Source: Amia ocellicauda (taxonomy: Eukaryota > Chordata > Actinopteri > Amiiformes > Amiidae). Taken from it: 64,000 bases of DNA. Where the stretch lies: contig NW_027102664.1 in NCBI RefSeq assembly GCF_036373705.1, forward strand, positions 186,001 to 250,000, written 5' to 3'. Made by a program: the position numbers and the translations under genes. A model generated the notes under the pieces. That model had not been told where the DNA came from and searched no databases. It saw nothing but the letters and a program-made list of their open reading frames with translations. Shown here piece by piece: positions 1 through 10,400 of this stretch (positions within the stretch are counted from its first letter, which is position 1; every line of letters starts with the position of its first letter).

Positions 1-287
1 TGTAAAACAGCCCAAGTGTAAGGATACTGTATTTCCGCCAACCCCACTTCCCACGACCCCCTTAGATCTATAGATTTTCCAAATTGTACCGTGTAACTGG
101 ATATTTCATTTTTAGGGTATATATCGAGAGAGGCGTTACTGGGTAGAGTCACGTAGAAGCCTCCTGATTCCATCTTGAGTACCGAAAGTAATGCCCCCAA
201 CCTACCCACGGGCATGTTGTTATAAGGATTGAATATCGCAAACCTGTTGTTCCGGGACCCAACTATTGAACTTTTCAGGCCATCCAA
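1..287 (-). pseudogene. Penton-like minor capsid protein, 5' part (copy A)
   Basis: Partial gene running off the left edge. The likely start is the ATG at 173, which opens the conserved MESGGFYVTLP block of Polinton penton-like proteins. An upstream in-frame ATG at 287 lies inside the 3' end of the integrase gene. The region carrying the frameshift seen in the other copies lies outside the window, so whether this copy is broken cannot be seen. It carries the codon variants of copies C and E rather than B and D. Confidence 0.75.
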
Positions 288-1311
288 GCCATTTCACCAA
301 CACGTATTTTTTCCGGTTCTGGGTTTTTTCAGCTAATATCTTTTCAACTCTGTATACACTGTCTTTACCCACAATCATTTTTTGTAACTCGGCTTCGTAA
401 AACGTTCCTTCTATATCCTCCCCGTCATAGTCTTTCAACCGGTACACGGGGGGGTCTCAAGCCAACTGTTCGGTAACTGTAAAATATTCGTCAGAAAATG
501 TTTGTTCATAACCTTTGGCAAAAGTACTCCTTAGCTTTGAAACGCGAACCACATCACCGATGTTGAACTTATAAGTAGTTTTTCCCTTCTTAATAAATGG
601 TCCGTATAATTCTTTATAGACCTTAAAAGAATTACTTTGATCAACATCTATAGGCTTCATTTTAATACTGGTGTGATACCCTTGGTTGTAAGCATCGATA
701 AAATCCTGAACTTTATCAAAATACTTGAACGTGTTGACCGCTGTAAAATATCTCCAGATTTTGGTCTTCATGGTGCGGTTAAACCTCTCCACTACCAATG
801 CCTTAAGCTCATTACCGGTGGTGAAATGATGTATTTTGTGTCTCTTCAGTAGATTCTGAAATTCTCTGTTGAGAAACTCTTTTCCTTTATCAGTCTGCAG
901 TTTTTTAGGACATCGACCCTGGGACAATATATCCTCAAAGGCCCTTGTCACCGCCCGACCTGTTTTTTTATGTAGAATGCGAGCCCAGGCATATTTTGAT
1001 AACACATCGATACACATCAACATCAATTTGTGACCATTGTTATGTTTTGATAAATTTGACATATCGACTAGATCCATTTGCCATTGTGAGTCTATGTCAG
1101 TTGCATATACACGGTTTCTTTTAAAGTTAATCCTGAGAGGTTTATGTAAGGTATAGGCGTCTTGTTCCCGTAACCATTCTGAAACAACCACATCATTAAC
1201 CTTCACTCCGGCCTCAGCGAGTCCTCTTTGAAAACCCTTCTTACCCGCCAAACCCCCAATCTTGGCTGGGTTGTAGTATAGTTCCTGCATTTGGGGAGCT
1301 TGCCGAGTCAT
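220..1311 (-). pseudogene. Retrovirus-type integrase with chromodomain, nonsense-broken (copy A)
   Basis: Integrates element DNA by strand transfer in the nucleus. The 364-codon gene starts at ATG 1311. An N-terminal zinc-binding-like region is followed by the HKP..FKRNRV block and the catalytic DDE core: D80 (WQMDLVDM), D141 (LQTDKGKEF) and E175 (VVERFNRT). A C-terminal chromodomain (YRVEKILAEK, KWLGW) occupies 220-447. A TGA at 457-459, AGA in copies B and D, separates core from chromodomain. Apart from that codon the frame is open throughout. A TATA box lies about 40 bp upstream. The chromodomain may direct target choice through histone binding (family knowledge). Confidence 0.95.
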
Positions 1312-1350
1312 TCTGTCAAATAACCAAACAGACCCACACTATGCGCAAAG

Positions 1351-1372
1351 TTTTTATACAAGGTTTTTTATT
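1351..1372 (-). promoter_or_regulatory. Integrase TATA box beside the poly(A) signal of the upstream gene (copy A)
   Basis: On the minus strand a GTATAAAAA box (1351-1359) lies 40 bp before the integrase ATG. An AATAAA (1367-1372) lies just upstream and overlaps the end of the Bcl-2-like gene, so one transcription unit appears to end exactly where the next begins. Confidence 0.6.
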
Positions 1373-1876
1373 CAACTTCAGGAGAGCAGATACCCCTTTT
1401 TAGACATTTGAGAAAAGTATAACATACACAACAATTTTTTCTACGGTCCAGACAAAAAGAAATCAGATGATTGGTTACTTGATCTATATCAACAAATATA
1501 CCTGTTTCTTTATCTTGTAGGCACACACCTCAGTTACATATGTAAATAAAACAACAATATGACCTATTTTAAAAGTAAACAGAGGTGTATTAAACATGCT
1601 CAGCAAAAGGTCATACAGATGTTGATGATATGGCCTAATATCATTCTTGGCCCCCTTGAGCGCTTCATCCCAGTGTTCGTACCCCCCGGTCTTTGTTACA
1701 GCAGCCATTCACTTTTCCAGGTTTGAAAGTTGATCCTCATCGATGGTTAAATCTGTAGAGAAAAGGCTCGCGTTGGCTACTTTTCTGTCAAGCACATGGT
1801 GTAATAGCGCTCTCAGGTTAGCTGCAGAGTGTTGATGACAGAACCAGTTGCAGAAGCAGTCCAGAACATTCCCCAT
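1368..1876 (-). pseudogene. Possible Bcl-2-family gene, broken (copy A)
   Basis: Three adjoining reading frames look like one gene of about 170 codons. The first segment (1709-1876, 55 aa, starting MGNVLDCFC) ends at a TGA followed in frame by an ATG. The second (1484-1708, 74 aa) contains LKGAKNDI, resembling a BH3 core, and about 25 residues later GHIVVLFTY, resembling the BH1 GRIVAFF block of Bcl-2 proteins. The third runs on in another frame to 1368 with BH2-like spacing. The stop and the frame change are the same in copies B, C and D. Anti-apoptotic function is inference from short motifs. It could instead be an unrelated small helical protein or a run of small genes. Confidence 0.4.
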
Positions 1877-1888
1877 GTTCAAAGTCCC

Positions 1889-2737
1889 TTAGTTCAGGTC
1901 AGAGTCTGAATCAGTGGCGTAGATGTCGAATTCTTCGTCGCTGTCCCCAGCTTTAACTTCTTTACGGAAGAAATAAGCTTTTAGCTTGCCAGCGGTTTTT
2001 CTACTCGGCTCATCCAGGTCATTGAGCAGCTGCCCAAGTTTCTCTATTATAAACGGCTCCTTTTTCAGCTCCAGCAAAATCTCATCTATGATTTTCTGGA
2101 CTTGTCCCGCAGTGACATGTATGTGGGAGTAAGACAGCGCCTTGATTAGTGCCGGTTTCAGCCACGGTTTGTTCAGTCTTCTGTAAAACACGTTGAAATA
2201 GAACAGGAAATAGTAACGGTCTGGTTCAAACAAACAACTGTGTCTCAACTGACTGGGGTGATTCACTTCACACCCCCGACAGACTTCTTTCAGAGCTCGG
2301 TCGATGAGAGCACTCAGAATATACACCAGGGTGCTTTTAACCACTCTGCTTACTTGGTCACATACCCCGGGCATAAATCCTGCGTCTTCATCACGCCCCT
2401 GGGACAGTCCGATGCTCATTGGGTCGCCTGGTGGTTTGTGGGGTGTTTCTACATCCATTGGACTGACCCCCTCCTGAGACGCACAGACGGTAGACAGTTC
2501 GGCAAAATCGAGGCCCTCCATGAGCTCCAGAGGCTGGGGATCCCCGAGACTCATTTGGACATCCATCGCACCGCATGTTGTTTCGTCCTGAGGGACCGGG
2601 GTCTGAGGTCTTGGAGGGTAACCGCAGTCAGAGGGTTCCAGAGTGTATATAAAATCTGGGGAATAGAACCAGGGGTGATCCCGGGTTTGAAGAGGCCTGT
2701 AGAGCCTGTCGACGTCCGCAGCTTTCGGGTAAGACAT
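1889..2737 (-). CDS. 282-aa protein with CxxC-H-HxC motif and acidic tail (copy A)
   Basis: Function not recognised. The N-terminal 130 residues are Pro/Asp/Glu-rich and probably disordered. A Cys/His cluster follows: C153, C156, H160, H166 and C168 (CRGCEVNHPSQLRHSC), a possible zinc site. The middle is helical and aromatic (YYFLFYFNVFYRRLNKPW). The last 20 residues are acidic (SDEEFD, DSDSDLN). The ATG at 2737 follows a TATA box and a CRE. With its end-proximal promoter and acidic regions it could be an early regulatory protein (inference). The reading frame is intact. Confidence 0.65.
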   Translation of the reverse strand: MSYPKAADVDRLYRPLQTRDHPWFYSPDFIYTLEPSDCGYPPRPQTPVPQDETTCGAMDVQMSLGDPQPLELMEGLDFAELSTVCASQEGVSPMDVETPHKPPGDPMSIGLSQGRDEDAGFMPGVCDQVSRVVKSTLVYILSALIDRALKEVCRGCEVNHPSQLRHSCLFEPDRYYFLFYFNVFYRRLNKPWLKPALIKALSYSHIHVTAGQVQKIIDEILLELKKEPFIIEKLGQLLNDLDEPSRKTAGKLKAYFFRKEVKAGDSDEEFDIYATDSDSDLN

Positions 2738-2772
2738 TCTCTTTAATTTTAAACCATGAATGAATTGTTGCG

Positions 2773-2801
2773 CCTTTTATCCTATCTCTTCACTACGTCA
2801 C
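2773..2801 (-). promoter_or_regulatory. Promoter of the 282-aa gene: CRE plus TATA (copy A)
   Basis: On the minus strand a TGACGTA half-palindrome (2794-2800, CREB/ATF type) lies about 12 bp upstream of a GGATAAAAGG TATA box (2773-2782), which is about 36 bp before the ATG at 2737. Confidence 0.6.
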
Positions 2802-2815
2802 GACACACCGCCCTC

Positions 2816-3406
2816 TTAGAAGAGAGTAGCCCCTGAGCCGTCAGACCCCCCTCCAAAACCCCACACGTCGTCGGTTTTATCATCGTCGTCGTCATTCAAG
2901 GGGGATATATAATCCATAATCCAGCATATTCTCCTTCTAACCAAATCCAGTTGCGAACATTTGGTCAAGATGTCAAAACCATCATTTATACAGTTTATGA
3001 CCTCTTTCAAGAACGGCCAGTCCACGGCGTCAAACATAATTTCAGTAACCTGTTTTTCTGGATCCTCCACACCCCCTTCAATAGGGTTTGTAATCAGGGT
3101 ACTGCTAAACAAAACCTTACGATCTGTAGTTTGAGATAGACTCTTCACCACTCTACCGTAGTTCTGCAAGCTTTCCCATTCACACCTTTCAAAACCCTGA
3201 GTCGGAGACTCCATTTCGCATTCTCTTGGACCCTCTTGCAAGCCTTCTAGAGTCTTATCCACAAGCCCCAGATCTCTCCAGGCCATCACCTTCAACCAGT
3301 CCTCATAAGAGTATTCAATTACCGTCTCAAAAGGTTCCAACGTACCCTCCTTCTCTCTTAAAGCAAAAAGCTCCACTCCAACATAGCTGGGATCCCTTTT
3401 AAAGCG
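2816..3406 (-). pseudogene. Unrecognised acidic-tailed protein, 5' end deleted (copy A)
   Basis: The body encodes residues from FKRDPSYVGVELFA to a C-terminus with a DDDDD run and a GFGGGSDGSG tail. No family was recognised. Copies C and D keep the true N-terminus (MSSDINMKPRKKQ, basic and nuclear-signal-like) and the promoter; here both are deleted at about 3404-3407. The frame stays open to 3568 only because it runs into sequence antisense to the tRNA module, so that extension is not a natural N-terminus. Confidence 0.55.
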
Positions 3407-3602
3407 CAGGGCGACCTGCCTTTGAAAGAGTTTCCAAAGTGTCCTGATGTGCCCTTTAGCAATGCCAAACAGGTCTGTGAAAATGGCATCCTTTCGCGGC
3501 ACTTCAGACGCCATCTCACAGTCTAGCCGACCTGAAATGCGTGAGCCCGTTTTACCAGCAGGCTTCAACGGTAACCGTTTGAAGCAAGACGTGGCGGTGT
3601 CA

Positions 3603-3675
3603 GTTTCCGTAGTGTAGCGGTTATCACGTTCGCCTAACGCGCGAAAGGTCCCCGGTTCGAAACCGGGCGGAAACA
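3603..3675 (+). tRNA. tRNA-Val(AAC), module A/B copy 1
   Basis: A 73-nt cloverleaf. Acceptor arms are GTTTCCG and CGGAAAC, the anticodon stem is TTCGC/GCGAA with loop CTAACGC (anticodon AAC), and the T-arm is CCCCGGTTCGAAACCGGG. A-box (TAGTGTAGCGG) and B-box (GGTTCGAAACC) are present. There is no close T-run downstream (TCCATTTCATC where other copies have CCCTTTTCG), so termination may be impaired. Confidence 0.9.
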
Positions 3676-3839
3676 GCCTGCTGTGAGCCGGTCCATTTCA
3701 TCCTGTTTGCCCTTGTGGTTCCCCGGAGGCGGTGGGTAGCTTTTCTTCATTGGAGTGCCCGAAATCGGTGCTCTCAGAGCGTCCGTCCGTCGACAGGTTG
3801 AAATTGTAAACGCTGGTGTAGCCACTTTTAATTAAAATC

Positions 3840-3897
3840 TGATGATGATGATGATGATGATGTTGTTGTTGTTGTTCTTGTTGTTGTTCTTGTTGTC
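3840..3897 (+). repeat. GAT/GTT trinucleotide microsatellite
   Basis: A GAT run of about seven units passes into interrupted GTT/CTT units. It is part of the tRNA module and varies in length between modules. Confidence 0.95.
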
Positions 3898-4274
3898 ATC
3901 GTGGTCGCCGTCATTATTATTGTTAAAGTAAAGCAGTAGTTAGATTTGTTGCTACCGTAAGGTGCAGAAGGCACAATAGCTCTGTGATTGTCTGATGGTG
4001 GCACAAGACAAGCAGCAGCTGTTTGAACAAGCCATTGAGCATCACCTTGTTGGGGTAAGTGTAAGTCTTGTCATAGCTCAGGGCGTTCTTCCTTTGAAAG
4101 AGTTTCCAAAGTGTCCTGATGTGCCCTTTAGCAATGCCAAACAGGTCAGTGAAAATGGCATCCTTTCGCCGCACTTCAGACGACATCTCACAGCCTAGCC
4201 GACCTGAAACACCTGAGCCCGTTTTACCAGCAGGCTTTAACGGTAACCATTTGAAGCAAGAGGCAGCGGTGTCA

Positions 4275-4347
4275 GTTTCCGTAGTGTAGCGGTTATCACG
4301 TTCGCCCAACGCGCGAAAGGTCCCCGGTTCGAAACCGGGCGGAAACA
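4275..4347 (+). tRNA. tRNA-Val(AAC)-like, module A/B copy 2, altered anticodon loop
   Basis: Stems match copy 1, but the loop reads CCAACGC, replacing the nearly universal U33 with C. The B-box is intact and a TTTT terminator lies about 15 nt downstream. It may be transcribed, but the U33 change argues against full decoding function. Confidence 0.8.
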
Positions 4348-4506
4348 GCCTACTGTGCCCTTTTCGTCATGCTTGCCCTCGTGGTTCCCCGGAGGCGGTG
4401 GGTGTCTTTTCTTCATTGGAGTGCCCGCAATCGATGCACTCAGAGCGTCCGTCCGTCGACAGGTTGAAATTGTAAACGCTGGTGTAGCCACTTTTAATTA
4501 AAATCT

Positions 4507-4549
4507 GATGATGATGATGATGATGATGTTGTTGTTTTGTTCTTGTTGT
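4507..4549 (+). repeat. GAT/GTT trinucleotide microsatellite, second unit
   Basis: A shorter version of the array at 3840-3897, at the same place relative to its tRNA gene. Confidence 0.95.
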
Positions 4550-4628
4550 CATCGTGGTCGCCGTCATTATTATTGTTAAAGTAAAGCAGTAGTTAGATTT
4601 GTTGCTACCGTAAGGTGTAGAAGACAAC

Positions 4629-5198
4629 AGTAGGTATGGCGTGTGATATCAAAACATTCAGAATACTTTTAACCTATATAATTTATAAGCTTTGTAAAAT
4701 AAACCCAAATATCTCTTTTGCGGGGATAAACGCTGTTCTGAGTAGTTTGTGACTTGTTTAATACCAAACAAAGCATCGCTATAAAAAATAAATAAAAAAA
4801 TCACTGTAAAAGCGCTAGTTATTTTTGATCTTTATAGTTATTTTCTAGGCTCAGGTTGTTTTTTAGCGCTTATAAAGGCCTGAAATATTCTTAGTGGTTG
4901 TTGACTATAGGTCTTGATGCTTAAAAATGTTTTTTTGAGAGACCAAAAGGTTCTAATAAAAGTTTAGAGTAGAGAGGAGAGAGATCGTCTCCATCTTGGT
5001 TTCTATTTGAAATTTGATGCAGTGTCATTTTATTGGTTGGTTTTGATATGTTAATTGGTAACAGGGTGGCACAAAGGCCAGACCAGAACAATGCCTTACA
5101 AGCAGATCCGGCATGTGGCCATCAGTATAAGTATGAAGGTCTGGTCTTCAGCTCGACAGACTCACACTGACCTTTCGATTTAAGACTAAAGATCAACA
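4629..5198 (+). promoter_or_regulatory. PolB-side terminal regulatory region (copy B)
   Basis: No gene is seen here. The region is AT-rich. It contains an inverted repeat AAGCGCTA (4810-4817) / TAGCGCTT (4864-4871), a TATA-like TTATAAAG immediately after the second arm, and a second TATA-like GTATAAGTA (5125-5133) 66 bp before the first ATG of the seven-exon gene. The second is the better promoter candidate by spacing. The inverted repeat could bind a regulator or form part of an origin (inference). Confidence 0.5.
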
Positions 5199-7239
5199 AT
5201 GTCCGGAAACAACATCAGCGATTCGATTTAAACGAGTTTTTAGGCAAGTCTTCAGATTATTTTCATTGACTCAGAGCGTGTTGTGTGCATGTATTGTAAA
5301 TAAGGCTATAACATCTGTTTTAAGTTCTGTAAAATTATTTTTCAGCCAGTCAACAGGAGTTAATTCCCAACGCTGAGGAGATCATCTGGAACAACGACGG
5401 TAAGATTTTTGTGTTTGCGCTCATGGGTTCTTATGCATGGGTGTGTGTGGTTTTGAAGCGGCTCATTAGAGTTATGAAAACGTTTTAATATATATTAATG
5501 CCGGTCTCTTTAATTACACAGAAACTATCGAAAGGCCTGTGATTAATGTCTCCGAGGATCGACCAAGAGAAGTGGTTGTCCCTAGACAGGCTGTCTGCCG
5601 ACCGGGTAAGAACTAAACCCCTGTTTGTTTGTATAACGTTTCTGTAAGATGTTTGAGTCCAGTTTTGTTAATTTAAAAAAATTATCCTGTCTAACAGTAT
5701 TAAGAAACGTGGTTCGAGACAACGAAAGGCCTTCCACATCGAGGGCTTGTTTCGTTTTACCTTCGAGAACCGTAACCTTTCAAGAATCTGAAAGGCCGTC
5801 AGCCCCGGTATCTGATAGCTGTGAGTATATATCTGCAGCCTGTAAGAGGTTAAAGCTTTTTATAAAGCGGTGTGGTTAAAGGTTAAACATGTCTCTTACC
5901 TTCACAGCGGTGCAAAAAGCTAAACCAGCCGAAAAACATAAGAAACGATTATTCTGTGGAGGTAAGTAAGATCTTTCAAACTTTAATGTTTTTAAAAGGG
6001 CTTTGTTTGCCCGTTGAGGGCTAATATTTAAGCGATGGGTGACCGTTTCCTGTAGGGCGGGGGGTTCTGGGAAAGATCTTTAGAAGTCCGGACAGGTCTA
6101 GGCTTGTTTCTGGGGAACGTGTTTAGAAATGACCGATTGCCGTACCGTCTGGTTAGGAAGTAAAGCCGTCCGAAAGGGTTTAGTAAGTTGTTTGGCTTAT
6201 CTCCCGCTATTATACTTCTGTTTTAAAGTGGTTGTAGGAAAAGGCTTGAAGGTGTTCATTGTATTTAATATTTAAACAGATCGTGAAAACGTTTGTGAAA
6301 CAGGAAGTCCCGGGATCAGGAAGCGTTTACACTTGGAAGGTTCGTTTAAAAATGAAATGTTGTTGTGTGTGTGTGTGTTTTATTAACAATATTACAGTTT
6401 TTAAAGAAACATTTAAGAAACAGTTTATTTACAGCGGCTTCTCTGTTTTAAATTTATTATCAAGTCCTAATAAATATATTGTCTGTAAATAATAAGGCGT
6501 TGTAGTGAATGTCTAAGGCTATTTTCAAAGGTCTAAAAAAGCTAAAGGTTTTGAATGTCCTGGACATGTTGTTTTAAGTTTGATTTCTGTCGCCGTTTAA
6601 AGATGTAAATGTAATGTATATTTTTATTCTTCCCAAGACTCTTGGGATAGTCATTCTGTGAATGAGCTATTGAGGACAATTACCCCGTCTAAGTGGGATC
6701 AAACATCTTTCCCGGTGAGATCACCGAGAGGATCCCCCACGGTGGTCTTGGAGACCCCCCAACATCTACTCAGGCCACAGCCTTCTGGGGGTAATTCAAC
6801 ACCCCAGATTCAGCCCGCCGCATTGTCGGGCGGAACAAATACAGGCATCCAACAACCTCAGGGGTCGCCGTCAGTCAGGGCTGACACACCACCCAACGAC
6901 GGCCTGGTTTCAACATCGTCCCCCCAGACCCGTTTCTTGGCTACAGAAACGCGGAACAGTACCCCGCGCTTGGCCAGGGTGTCACCGCAAAGGCCTTCTT
7001 GGTCTCCGTCCATGAGTGTACGCTCGCTCCCTGCCTCCTTCGACCGAGATTTACCGGAGCGACCATCCTTTGAAGCTGAGCCAGGCCACCAGCCCCCGGA
7101 GCTACATCCTGAAGGTCGGCATGAGTTGCTACATACTTTGTTACAAAATCAAAGACTTGTGTTAGTGGGGCAAAACCTGGTGATAGAGAGCCAAAACATC
7201 CTTATTAATACCCTTACTAACGAATTGTACCGTATTTAA
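5199..7239 (+). pseudogene. Seven-exon gene of unknown function, exon 1 frameshifted (copy B)
   Basis: Exons 5199-5243, 5346-5399, 5522-5605, 5698-5820, 5908-5961, 6280-6339 and 6638-7239. Every intron is phase 1 and internal exons 2-6 are all multiples of three (54, 84, 123, 54, 60 nt). Intron 1 uses a GC donor (AG|GCAAGT); the others use GT-AG. The last exon encodes a Ser/Pro/Thr-rich region and a Leu/Ile/Asn/Gln-rich C-terminal helix. One base is missing in exon 1 compared with copy D, giving an early TAA. The long (GT)n run and a 77-codon open frame inside intron 6 are not treated as coding. Confidence 0.7.
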
Positions 7240-7285
7240 TGTTTTAATAGACACAAAACGCCTTACTATTGTGGGTTGTTGGAAA

Positions 7286-7298
7286 AATAAAAAATAAA
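7286..7298 (+). terminator. Poly(A) signals of the seven-exon gene (copy B)
   Basis: Two AATAAA hexamers, at 7286-7291 and 7293-7298, about 50 bp after the stop codon. Confidence 0.7.
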
Positions 7299-7422
7299 TT
7301 AAAAAATGTCCTGACTTGGTAAAAGAACTCACAAACTAAAGGATTATGAACAAGCTAGGGCCCCAAAAAGACCTTCCCGAGAGAACATCCCCAGCCCTGT
7401 TGTGAACTCCTCTGATGTCCCA

Positions 7423-10400
7423 ATGAACCTGGAACTATTACAAATGATAAATTATTTAAATAACCCCCAATTACCACCGATAGAATGTGAATTAACAGAC
7501 TTACCGGTGAACCCCGACCTGTTACAGATGTTCAATGATCTAAATAACCACCTCCCACCGGTAGCGCTTATAGAGGTTCACCCCCTAGTTCACCCCGATT
7601 TGTTTGAAATGGTGGAGGCTTTGGAGGAGCTACCCCGACCAAATTCTGCCCCTATTATAAATGATTTGAGACAATTAGAACACAGGATGGCGGCAGAAGC
7701 AGCCATCACTATAGAGGAGGGTCTTGACATTAACCGGTTGGATATCTTTGAAGGACTTTTACAGGCTTTAAATGAGCCTCCTCAAAAAGGGGGTTTTGTA
7801 GATGTCAGCAGTGGGGGTGTTCGGAATGTGGAGGGTTCTGAGACTGATAAGGCTGTGGAGGACATGCTCTGTGAGAATGTAGGGGGTGAAGGCTTTGTTC
7901 AAAATGATGATGTGTCCAAGAGTACCAGTGATCCCGTGATTATAGATAGACCGGCCTATAACAATTTTGAAATGATTCAGCGTTTTAATTTTGCAGAACT
8001 TTTAAATTGTGACAATTATGCAGAAATATTTGTCAACATACACGAGGCCTTGCAGAAAATGCTTGAACAGGTTGCTGAAAGGGTCAGACCTCGAGATGTT
8101 GTACAGTTAGAACTCAGAGGGGATGATTTGTTTAGCAACCTATCTGTAATGCTGAGTGGAGATAATTTAGACGTCTGGCTAAAATCGAAGCGATATTGCA
8201 AAGTAACGCAGCCATCATAGCTGATGAAAGTCTGTCTCTGGTAATGAATGTGGTTCGTAACCCTGAGGGTGGGGCGCTTAGAAGACTGTCGAAATGCTTG
8301 AAGAACGACATAATTAGGACCAAGCTCAGGCAATTAGTGGTGAGTTCCAGTGGGGACAATAAGCTCTGTTTTGCTTACAGTTTAATAAAACTACTCACCC
8401 CCGACATGCCTGAACCCCAAGCTCTGCAAGAAGCTTTAATGCTTCATCAGAGGGCCGGCTTAAACTCTCAACAGATGGTTGCCTTTTCAGACATCACCAA
8501 GTTTGAGGAGTTGTTGTCTTTAAAAATTGTTGTGTGGTACCGTTGTGAGGTAAAGGAAGTATTTGTGAAATTTCAGACACATCCTGAAACCCATACACAG
8601 ACACTGTTTCTCTTCCTAAGTGATAGTCATTACTTTGGAATAAAGAGTTTGACGGCTTTTTTGGGTTGTTCGTATGTTTGTCATTGGTGTTATAAGGCCT
8701 TCAATGATAAGCTTAAGCACCGATGTGACGGTTACTGTAACGTCTGTTTCAATCCGCAATGTCGTAAGGGTTTGGCCCCTACCATCCGATGTAAAGATTG
8801 CTTAAGGATTTGTCTCTCAGCGTTCTGTTTTTCCGAGCATAAGGTACAGAGGGCCGCTGCTGAGGGGGTTAAAAAACGGAGTTATTGTGATCAAACTAAA
8901 TATTGCCCGCAGTGTTGCCTCCAGTACCGTTTTCATGAGGTTAAACCACACAAATGTCTGGAGCCGAGATGCAGGATCTGTAATGCTGATTTAACCCCGG
9001 GGTCCGAACACCAGTGCTTTATTCAGCCGGTTAAAAAGGAGCCGCCGCACAACCGGTATGTCTTTTTTGCTTTTGAATGCCGGCAAGAAAACGGGGTCCA
9101 CGTTGCTAATTATATACTCTGTATTGACATGTTGGATCGTGAGTGGTCAGCTAGCGGTGAGAGTTGTGTCAGGGATTTCTTTACGCGGTATCGCGGTCCA
9201 AAATACCTCAATTACACATTTATTGCCCACAATGCTAAGGGTTATGATTCTTACATTTTGATGAAGTATCTGGTGGAAAATGGGGTGACCCCAAAAATAA
9301 TAGCTCAGGGTAGCAAGATCATGTGTTTCACCGACGAAGCTTTCAACTAACGTTACATAGACTCGTTAAATTTCATCCCCATGAAATTGAGCGCTTTGCC
9401 TAAGGCTCTGGGTTTTGAGGCTCAGAAGAAAGGTTGGTTCTGCCATTTTTTTAATACTATGGACACTCAAAATTATCGAGGGTCCTACCTGCCCGCCACT
9501 TATTATGGGGTTGATACTATGATGTCTCATGAGAGGGAGGAATTCTTTAAATGGTACAATACGGTTAAGGGAGGTGTTTTTGATGACCGAGAAGAGATGG
9601 CTGCTTATTGTAAAAATGATGTGGTGATCCTTAAAGAAGCCTGTGTGCGTTTCCGCGCCGAGGTTATCAACACATCGGGTCTCGACCCTTTGCAAAGTGT
9701 GACCATAGCGTCTCTCTGCATGAAAATGTATCGGTCCGATTTCTTGCAGAAAAACACTATAGCGGTCACCACTTCTGACAACTATCGTGCTAGACAAAAG
9801 AACTTTTCGACTGTCTCCATACAGTGGCTGGAATACCTGAGTGCCCGGGATAACATCTTCATCAGACATGCTTTAAATCAAGGGGAAGTCAAAATGGGGC
9901 CTTACTACTTAGACGGTTTTAGCGACGTGTCCGGGCGGCGTACCGCTTATGAGTTTGCAGGTTGTATTTACCATGGCTGTCCTCAGTGCTTCGACCCAAA
10001 CACCTTTAACCCCGTAACACAAAAACTCTGCAGTGATATGTACTATGATTTCCAGGAACGAATTGAAACTTTAAAAAACACCTATGGTTTGAACGTGCTG
10101 GTGATTTGGGAACACGAGTGGACGACCCTGAAGCAACAGGAAGCGGGGGTACAACGGTTTATGGAAACCTTGGACTTTCCTGAACGTCTTGAGCCCCGGG
10201 ATGCGTTATTTGGGGGTCGTACCAACGCCCTCTGTTTACATTATGAGGTAAAGGAGGGTGAGAGAGTAGATTACTATGATTTCACCAGTCTGTACCCTTA
10301 TGTCAACAAGACCAAAATGTACCCGGTGGGGCGTCCAACCATTGTTTAACGTGACTTACTCGAAATCGGACATTACTTTGGTTTGATCAAAGTCACCATG

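Larger units (their letters stand above)
1..3404 (-). mobile_element. Polinton copy A, integrase-side end only
   Basis: The window opens inside the penton-like gene of this copy. Remaining genes, all leftward: penton 5' part, integrase, Bcl-2-like gene, 282-aa gene and a 5'-truncated gene. The Int-side terminus is missing. A deletion with a GCG microhomology joins the body to the tRNA module near 3404-3407, as judged against copies C and D. Confidence 0.85.
3405..4628. repeat. tRNA-Val module, two tandem repeats (between copies A and B)
   Basis: Two direct repeats of roughly 650 bp, each with a tRNA-Val(AAC) gene, a conserved 3' flank and a GAT/GTT microsatellite. The second begins near 3965 and the first lacks its left part. 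The module carries no convincing protein gene. Its repetition without the viral genes suggests either a host tRNA cluster flanking the insertions or a captured tRNA locus. Confidence 0.75.

Noticed and set aside
1709-1876. Separate myristoylated 55-aa protein (MGNVLDCFC start)
   Set aside because: The acylation site is weak (no Ser/Thr at the preferred position), and the following ATG is in the same frame directly after the TGA, so one broken gene is more likely.
2240-2746. Plus-strand 168-codon frame over the 282-aa gene
   Set aside because: Antisense shadow of a gene with a clear promoter and conserved motif. Its product is of low plausibility.
3995-4198. Plus-strand small protein in the tRNA module (also at 20378 and 51313)
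   Set aside because: It is open in some modules but not consistently, with no codon or motif support. Probably non-coding flank of the tRNA gene.
3840-4550. CRISPR-like repeats
   Set aside because: These are simple trinucleotide runs within a duplicated tRNA module. There are no spacers and the sequence is eukaryotic.
4367-4627. Poly-histidine frame on the minus strand
   Set aside because: Product of the GAT/ATC microsatellite.
6259-6492. 77-codon plus-strand frame in the seven-exon gene
   Set aside because: It overlaps exon 6 in a different frame and runs through a GT microsatellite in the intron. The exon 6 frame fits the phase-1 series.
9366-9869. Minus-strand 167-codon frame inside PolB, open in all four copies
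   Set aside because: It is antisense to the polymerase exonuclease/palm region, has no promoter or family resemblance, and its openness follows from near-identity of the copies.
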